This document shows, one piece after another, positions 33,667-38,987 of a stretch of 38,987 bases of DNA. Numbering within the stretch: the first letter of the stretch is position 1; each line of letters begins with the position of its first letter. This DNA is from Haloferax larsenii JCM 13917 (GTDB taxonomy: Archaea; Halobacteriota; Halobacteria; Halobacteriales; Haloferacaceae): assembly GCF_000336955.1 (NCBI RefSeq), contig NZ_AOLI01000014.1:289884-328870 (forward strand), written 5' to 3'. Under the pieces are notes generated by a model. That model was not told the origin of the DNA. It did not search any database and saw only the letters and a program-made list of their open reading frames with translations. The position numbers and the translations under genes were made by a program.

Positions 33667-35230
33667 TATTACGAGACGACAGACGTTGTTCGGACTCGCA
33701 ACCGGCGTGTCCGGTCTTGGTGGCTACTGGGCGCTCGGTGGCGACTGGGTATCTGGTGACGACGGGGCACCCAGTGGCGACGATGCGGAAGCCGACACGA
33801 TTACCGTGGGGTCGCCGTGGACGCCGGATTCGTTAGACCCGGTCGTAAACGGGTGGCTCTGGCGTCGCATCAGCGTCCTCGAACCGCTGTTGACTGTCGA
33901 TTACGACGCGACAGTGGCTCCCGGTCTCGCTACCGACTGGCGTCGAGTCGACGACGTGACGTGGGAATTCGACCTCCGTGAGGGGGTGACGTTCCACGAT
34001 GGGACCGACCTCACGGCGACCACCGCACTCCCCTCGCTTCGGCGGGCGTTCGAGTCGAGTTCGATGGCTTCCGTGCCTGTCGAATCAGTCGAGGCGGCCG
34101 ACGACCAGACAGTCGTGATTCGGACGGACGCGCCGTTTTCGCCACTCCCGGCACACTGTACCCGGGGCACGACGTGTCTCGTCTCACCGGCCGCCATCGC
34201 CGACGATGGGTCGGTCAGCGAGCCAATCGGAACCGGCCCCTTCCAGTTCGAACGCTGGCGACAAGGGTCCAGTATCACGGCGACGGCCACCCCCGACTAC
34301 CACGGCGTGCCCCCTCGGGTCGAGACGCTCATCTACGAGGGAATCACCGACGACCAGACACGGCGGTTGAAACTCGAGAACGACGAGCTAGACATGGCTC
34401 GAATCCTCCCGAACGAAACGGCCGACACCCTCGAATCACGCGCCAACCTCACCGCCCACACGTACGAGATTCCGCGGGCACGGTTCCTCGTCTTCGACGT
34501 GGACTCGTCTCCGTTTTCGGACAGGCGCGTTCGCAGCGCGGTCATGCACGCGGTCGACCGCGACGCAATCGTCGAGAATATCCTGAGTGGCCTCGGCTCG
34601 GCGGCAGTCGGCCCGTTCCCGTCGAACATCACGGATTGGGCGGTCGACGACCTCGAACCGTACGAGTACAACCCGGAGCGTGCGCGAAGTCTGCTCTCGG
34701 AGGCAGGCTGGGAACAGGACGGTGAGACCCGAACTCGCGACGGAGAATCGCTCTCTGTGTCCATCTGGACCTACAACTCTCGTCCGAAGCTCCCCACAAT
34801 CGCACAGGTGATACAGCGACAGCTTCAGGAAGTCGGGTTCGACGTCGAGGTCACGCTCATGGAGTCGGCGACGATAAAAGAGCAGGCAAAAAGCGGCTCC
34901 TTCGACGCCGTGCTCTGGTCGAGTTCGGTACTGTGGTATCCCGACCCGGACCGACTGTCAGACTTCGTCCACTCGGAGGCGACGACGATGTTCAGCGGCT
35001 TCGAAAACGAGACGGTCGATAGACTCCTCGAAGAGGCGCGGCGCACGAGTGACCGTGACGAACGGTTCGAACGATACGCCGAGGTCCAACGCATCGTTCA
35101 CCGTGAGGTCCCGATTGGCTGGCTCACGTACTATACGAACGTCGTCGGAACACGTGCCGATATCGACGGCTATCGCCCGCACCCGACCGAGTCCTGCTAC
35201 CATCTGGAGAACGTCACACGGCAACGATGA
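33659..35230 (+). CDS. Peptide/nickel-type ABC solute-binding protein 2
   Basis: This 523-residue SBP_bac_5 protein is paralogous to the preceding one, sharing WEFDLREGVTFHDG, GTGPFQFER and LLSEAGWEQDG-type motifs. The N-terminus, DITRRQTLFGLATGVSGLGGYWA, is Tat-like, but I see no lipobox Cys. It may therefore be cleaved or remain anchored by its hydrophobic segment. Its stop overlaps the permease ATG (ATGA). The two binding proteins may widen the range of substrates for one transporter. Confidence 0.92.
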   Translation: MVDITRRQTLFGLATGVSGLGGYWALGGDWVSGDDGAPSGDDAEADTITVGSPWTPDSLDPVVNGWLWRRISVLEPLLTVDYDATVAPGLATDWRRVDDVTWEFDLREGVTFHDGTDLTATTALPSLRRAFESSSMASVPVESVEAADDQTVVIRTDAPFSPLPAHCTRGTTCLVSPAAIADDGSVSEPIGTGPFQFERWRQGSSITATATPDYHGVPPRVETLIYEGITDDQTRRLKLENDELDMARILPNETADTLESRANLTAHTYEIPRARFLVFDVDSSPFSDRRVRSAVMHAVDRDAIVENILSGLGSAAVGPFPSNITDWAVDDLEPYEYNPERARSLLSEAGWEQDGETRTRDGESLSVSIWTYNSRPKLPTIAQVIQRQLQEVGFDVEVTLMESATIKEQAKSGSFDAVLWSSSVLWYPDPDRLSDFVHSEATTMFSGFENETVDRLLEEARRTSDRDERFERYAEVQRIVHREVPIGWLTYYTNVVGTRADIDGYRPHPTESCYHLENVTRQR

Positions 35231-36177
35231 ACGGCTGGAAACTGGCCAGACGATTGGCGACGATGCTCGTCGTGCTCTTCGGCGTCTCGGTGCTCACCTA
35301 CGGGCTCATCTTCGTCACGCCCGGTGACCCGGCGCGAACGATTCTGACTCAGCAGATGGGCGGCCAGACCCCGTCACAGGAGGCGGTCGAGCAGTTCCGT
35401 GCTGCCAAGGGTCTCGACGACCCGTTTCCTGTCCAGTACGCTCGCTGGGTGGGCAACGCGGTTCGCGGCGACCTCGGACAGTCGTACTACAGCGACCAGG
35501 CGGTCACCGCGATGATAGCCACGAGGCTCCCGAACACTATCGCACTCGGGGTCGCGTCGATGCTCGTCGCGGTCGCGATTGCCGTCCCAGCCGGAATCGC
35601 GAGCGCGGTCGAGCCGGGGAGCCAGACCGACTACGCCGCGCAATTTGGCGCGCTCGTCGGCGTCTCGATGCCGAACTTCTGGCTCGGCTATCTGCTCATC
35701 ATCGTCTGTTCGCTCTGGCTCGACCTGTTTCCCGTCGCCGGTGCGGGTGGGCTCGAATATCTGGTCTTGCCGGCGTTGACGCTTGGTTCCGGTATGGCCG
35801 CCGTCATCGCCCGATTAGTTCGAACGGCGATGCTCGACGTGCTCGACGACGCGCACATCCGAACCGCCCGGTCGAAGGGGTTGCGCGAGCGAATCGTCGT
35901 CTACAAACACGCACTCAGGAACGCGCTCGTCCCCGTCGTGACGATTATCGGGCTCCAGTTGAGTTACGTCCTCAACGGGGCCGTCGTCGTCGAGGTGGTG
36001 TTCCAACGACCGGGACTTGGGACGCTCTTGGTGGACGCGATTTTCGCACGCGACTACCCGGTCGTACAGGGGGTGACGCTACTCATCGGGGTCATCTTCG
36101 TGGTGACGAACTTCGCTGTCGACCTGACGTACAGCCGACTCGACCCGCGAATCGACTTCGGAGGTGAGCCGACGTGA
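35227..36177 (+). CDS. ABC permease 1 (DppB/NikB type)
   Basis: This 316-residue inner permease has six helices. The N-terminal helix begins LARRLATMLVVLFGVSVLTYGLIFVTPGDPAR, the BPD_transp_1 core is at about 95-310, and the EAA-like loop is near HIRTARSKGLRERIVVYKHALRNALVP. It overlaps the preceding binding protein and the next permease by 4 bp each. It forms the pore with the DppC-type partner. Confidence 0.94.
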   Translation: MNGWKLARRLATMLVVLFGVSVLTYGLIFVTPGDPARTILTQQMGGQTPSQEAVEQFRAAKGLDDPFPVQYARWVGNAVRGDLGQSYYSDQAVTAMIATRLPNTIALGVASMLVAVAIAVPAGIASAVEPGSQTDYAAQFGALVGVSMPNFWLGYLLIIVCSLWLDLFPVAGAGGLEYLVLPALTLGSGMAAVIARLVRTAMLDVLDDAHIRTARSKGLRERIVVYKHALRNALVPVVTIIGLQLSYVLNGAVVVEVVFQRPGLGTLLVDAIFARDYPVVQGVTLLIGVIFVVTNFAVDLTYSRLDPRIDFGGEPT

Positions 36178-37064
36178 GCGCCGCTCAATCTGACCCCCAG
36201 CAACGCACAGCCGACAGCCGAAGTCGGTTGACTGATACGATTCGGTCGAACCGCCTCGCACAGGTCGGTGTCGTCGTCGTCCTCTCGCTGGTCGTGGCCG
36301 CCGTGTTCGGCCCGCTCGTGTCGCCGTACGACCCAGTCGAGCAGAACCTCGCTCACCAGTTGGAACCGCCGTCGCCGACCCACCCACTCGGGACCGACCA
36401 ACTCGGCCGCGACGTACTCACGCGACTGTTGTACGGGGCCAGACTGTCGCTCGGAATCGCCGTGGCCGTGACGGGCGTCCGACTCGTCGTCGGCACCGCA
36501 GTCGGCCTCGTCGCGGGCTATGCAGGCGGCTGGGTCGACGAAGCGTTGATGCGACTCGTCGACACGCTGTTGGCGTTCCCCGGAATCGTGCTCGCGCTGG
36601 TCATCGCCGGCGTTCTCGGGCCGAGTCTCGTGAACGTGATGCTCGCGCTGGCCGTCGTCGGCTGGGCGTCGTACGCCAGACTGGTCCGAAGCAACGTCCT
36701 CGCGCTTCGAAACCGGGAGTTCGTCACCACCGCCAGATTGCTCGGCCGGTCCCGGACACACGTCGTCGTTCGGCACCTGATTCCGAACGTCGTCGCTCCG
36801 GTCGTCGTGCTCGCGACGCTCGATATCGGCGGCGTCATTCTCGGGACCGCAGGGCTGTCGTTCATCGGGCTGGGCGCACAGCCCCCGACGCCCGAGTGGG
36901 GGACGATGCTCGCCTCTGGGCGCACGTATCTCCAGCAGGCGTGGTGGCTCGTCAACGCCCCGGGCGTCTGTATCATGATTACCGTCCTCGGGTTCAACCT
37001 CCTCGGTGACAGCCTCAGAGACGTGCTTTCGCCGACGCAGTCGGCGCAGATGGAGCAACTCTGA
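36174..37064 (+). CDS. ABC permease 2 (DppC/NikC type)
   Basis: This 296-residue permease starts with GTG, which overlaps the stop of permease 1. It has an N-terminal helix, VGVVVVLSLVVAAVFGPLVSPYDP. LGTDQLGRDVLTRLLYGARLSL and the EAA loop (YARLVRSNVLALRNREFVTTARLLGRSRTHVVVRHLIPN) are family hallmarks. Partner of permease 1. Confidence 0.93.
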   Translation: MSAAQSDPQQRTADSRSRLTDTIRSNRLAQVGVVVVLSLVVAAVFGPLVSPYDPVEQNLAHQLEPPSPTHPLGTDQLGRDVLTRLLYGARLSLGIAVAVTGVRLVVGTAVGLVAGYAGGWVDEALMRLVDTLLAFPGIVLALVIAGVLGPSLVNVMLALAVVGWASYARLVRSNVLALRNREFVTTARLLGRSRTHVVVRHLIPNVVAPVVVLATLDIGGVILGTAGLSFIGLGAQPPTPEWGTMLASGRTYLQQAWWLVNAPGVCIMITVLGFNLLGDSLRDVLSPTQSAQMEQL

Positions 37065-37068
37065 ACAG

Positions 37069-38160
37069 ATGAGCGACCCACTCCTCCGCGTCGAAGACCT
37101 GCATACTCAGTTCAACACCACCCGCGGGACTGTCCACGCCGTCGACGGCGCATCGTTCACCGTCGACCGCGGCGAAATCGTCGGCATCCTCGGCGAGAGC
37201 GGGAGCGGCAAGTCCGTCACGGCGCGGTCGATCTGCCGACTCGAAGACCCGGGACAAATCGTCGACGGGACGGTCACGTTCGACGGGACCGACCTGACGA
37301 CCGCCGACGAGTCGGCGCTTCGCCGGATTCGCGGGTCCGATATCTCGATGGTGTTTCAGGACCCGACCGAGACGCTGAATCCGGTGTTTTCGGTCGGCGA
37401 ACAGATTGCCGAAGCGGTTCGGATTCACGACACAGAAAAGCGACAGCGACTCCTCGATTTCCTCGGCGTGCCGCTGTTCCGAAACCGGTCGGCGTGGTCG
37501 GACGCACACGAACGCGCCATCGAGTTGATGGACCAGATGGACATTCCGAATCCCGAATCCCGGTCGTCGGCGTATCCACACGAGTTCTCTGGCGGGCTGC
37601 GTCAGCGTGCGGTCCTCGCTATCGCGCTGGCGAGCGAGCCGTCGCTCCTGATTGCTGACGAGCCGACGACGGCGCTCGACACGACGACGCAGGCCGACAT
37701 CCTCCGACGGTTTCGCACGCTCCGAGACGAGCGTGACCTCGGTATCCTCCTCATCTCTCACGACATCGGCGTCATCGCACAGACCTGCGACCGCGTCGTC
37801 GTGCTGTACGGCGGGCAGGTGATGGAATCCGGCCCGGTCGAGACGGTGCTGACCGAACCGGCGCACCCCTACACTCGAACTCTGCTTTCGTGTTCGGTTC
37901 GAAACAGTGATCCGGGTGAACGGGTTCGGTCGGCCGAGGGGAGCCCACCAGACCCTCTCGGTGGCCACGAGGCCTGCCCGTTTGCCGACCGCTGTCAGCA
38001 CGCGACGCCGACCTGTCGCGAGGGTCGTATCCCGACGACCGAACTCGACGACGGGCATCGCGTGGCCTGCGTGGAAGCACCGCTCGATGCGTCCGCTGAA
38101 TCGCCTCATCGACAGGCGCCACCGATGCCAGATGGAGGTGCAGAACGTGACTCTCTCTGA
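37069..38160 (+). CDS. ABC ATPase 1 (DppD/OppD type)
   Basis: This 363-residue ATPase has Walker A GESGSGKS (about 44), a Q-loop at VFQDPTETLNP, signature FSGGLRQR, Walker B LLIADEPTTALD and H-loop SHD. The C-terminal oligopeptide-ABC extension ends with a Cys-containing motif (ACPFADRCQHATPTC). I start at MSDPLLRVED, 4 bp past the permease stop. It energises the permease pair. Confidence 0.94.
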   Translation: MSDPLLRVEDLHTQFNTTRGTVHAVDGASFTVDRGEIVGILGESGSGKSVTARSICRLEDPGQIVDGTVTFDGTDLTTADESALRRIRGSDISMVFQDPTETLNPVFSVGEQIAEAVRIHDTEKRQRLLDFLGVPLFRNRSAWSDAHERAIELMDQMDIPNPESRSSAYPHEFSGGLRQRAVLAIALASEPSLLIADEPTTALDTTTQADILRRFRTLRDERDLGILLISHDIGVIAQTCDRVVVLYGGQVMESGPVETVLTEPAHPYTRTLLSCSVRNSDPGERVRSAEGSPPDPLGGHEACPFADRCQHATPTCREGRIPTTELDDGHRVACVEAPLDASAESPHRQAPPMPDGGAERDSL

Positions 38161-38968
38161 CGGCGTGAAACAGCGTGCAGAGGGCGAGAGCAAACCGGAG
38201 TCGGAGCTTCCGGTAATCGAGTTGCAGAACGTCTCCAAGTCGTTTTCGGGCGAGCGGTCGCTCTTGGACCGCTTGCGTGGTCGCACCTCGACTGCGAAAG
38301 CGGTCTGTGACGCGTCGCTGGCTGTTCACAGCGGCGAGACCGTCGGTGTCGTCGGCGAGAGTGGCTGCGGAAAATCGACGCTCGCCAAACTCCTCACTGG
38401 CCAACTCACGCCCGACTGCGGACAGGTGCTCCTCGACGGGACTCCCGTTGGCGGGCTCGCGGAGCGGTCGCCAACCCAGCGCCGCCGAATCGGCGTCGTG
38501 CTCCAGCACGTTCGCGGGAGTTTCGACCCTCGGTGGCCGGTCCGTCGGTCGCTCTCGGAGGCGCTCGACGGCCCAAGTTCTGTCTCTCGCTCCACTTCTC
38601 CCTCTCACTCCAACTCTGCCACTCACTCCACTTCTCTCTCTCACTCGAACTCTGCCACTCACTCCACTTCCCCCTCTCACTCCACCTTCGATTCTGCCCT
38701 CGACGACGTCGCTGGGTTGTTGCGCAGCGTCGACCTCTCACCGCAACTTGCCGACCGCTATCCCCGAGAACTATCTGGTGGGCAACTCCAGCGCGTTGCG
38801 CTCGCTCGCACCCTTGCACACGACCCCGACGTAATCGTCCTCGACGAACCCGTCTCTGGACTCGACGTCGCGACCCAAGCGACGATTCTGAACCTGCTCG
38901 CCGACGTTCAAACCCGGTTCGGCGTCGGATACGTGTTCATCTCGCACGACCTCGACGTCGTCCGGTAT
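38132..38968 (+). CDS. ABC ATPase 2 (DppF/OppF type), cut at the contig end
   Basis: The open frame continues to the end of genuine sequence: 279 codons, no stop. Walker A GESGCGKST, Q-loop region VVLQHVRGSFDPRWP, signature ELSGGQLQR, Walker B IVLDEPVSGLD and ISHDLDVVR are visible. A Ser/His/Thr-rich insertion (about residues 149-187) splits the helical domain. ATG at 38132 overlaps ATPase 1 by 29 bp; GTG at 38147 or 38165 could also be used. The 3' end is missing because the contig stops. Partner of ATPase 1. Confidence 0.88.
38591..38689. repeat. 36-bp in-frame minisatellite in ATPase 2
   Basis: Two 36-bp units (38591-38626, 38627-38662), differing at two positions, and a partial third (38663 to about 38689) encode repeats such as STSPSHSNSATH. 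It is CT-rich like the intergenic minisatellite at 9668. Confidence 0.88.
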
Positions 38969-38987
38969 CTGTCTCTTATACACATCT
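38969..38987. other. Tn5/Nextera mosaic-end adapter (artefact)
   Basis: The last 19 bases, CTGTCTCTTATACACATCT, are exactly the reverse complement of the Tn5 mosaic end used in Nextera libraries. They are not genomic. The gene upstream is therefore interrupted by the end of the assembly rather than by a real stop. Confidence 0.97.

Noticed and set aside
37015-38286. 423-codon minus-strand frame opposite ATPase 1
   Set aside because: It is an antisense shadow; the plus strand has full ABC ATPase motifs in this region.
1-38987. tRNA, rRNA, insertion sequences and CRISPR genes
   Set aside because: I read for cloverleaf-like sequences, transposases and terminal inverted repeats and found none that I could support.

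Overview
The window is haloarchaeal DNA, most like Haloferax or a close relative. It is GC-rich and codes for strongly acidic proteins, many exported by twin-arginine (Tat) signals with lipobox cysteines. It also carries typical haloarchaeal families: halocyanin, HTH_10 (Bat-type) regulators and orphan PAS histidine kinases. It is mostly ordinary chromosome-like or megaplasmid-like sequence. The last 19 bases (38969-38987) are an exact Tn5/Nextera mosaic end, so the right edge is a contig end with library adapter and the last gene is cut there.

Region 1 (1-3086) looks like a replication/partition locus. Five copies of a CGGACANNGTGGTGT iteron (one inverted) fill the gene-free 1-777. A sixth lies at 2703, beyond a parA gene and its acidic partner (778-2152). 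The 934 bp upstream of parA hold AT-rich palindromes, including a perfect 18-bp one about 70 bp before the parA start. Two of these AT-rich words recur exactly near 16.5 kb. No orc1/cdc6 gene is present; if there is one it lies left of the window.

Region 2 (3087-9603) is housekeeping and envelope: MsrA, a CBS-pair protein, a FtsX/MacB-type permease overlapping a CARDB-type surface protein, SurE, and two poorly characterised proteins.

Region 3 (9764-19096) is a denitrification/nitrogen-oxide island. It holds a heme-copper-oxidase-like (NnrS-like) membrane protein, a two-domain multicopper oxidase that may be the nitrite reductase, a small HTH protein, an HTH_10 regulator divergent from a quinol-type nitric oxide reductase, a halocyanin, a radical SAM/SPASM protein and a DUF2249 protein. 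Seven near-perfect CGAACATGTTCG-type palindromes sit upstream of seven of these genes at set distances (about 43-49 or 73 bp from the start codon). This makes a compact regulon readable from sequence alone.

Region 4 (19125-31653) holds a polytopic membrane protein, a 1264-residue secreted GH97 glycosidase with a glucodextranase C-terminal domain, a GNAT/zinc-ribbon protein, a PQQ sugar dehydrogenase and three orphan histidine kinases.

Region 5 (31877-end) is a peptide/nickel-type ABC transporter operon: two tandem solute-binding proteins, two permeases and two ATPases. It lies behind a TTTAG-N4-CTAAA palindrome, and each binding-protein gene is preceded by a short overlapping ORF. The second ATPase carries a tandem-repeat-encoded Ser-rich insertion. 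In-frame or intergenic minisatellites of 16-36 bp recur across the window.
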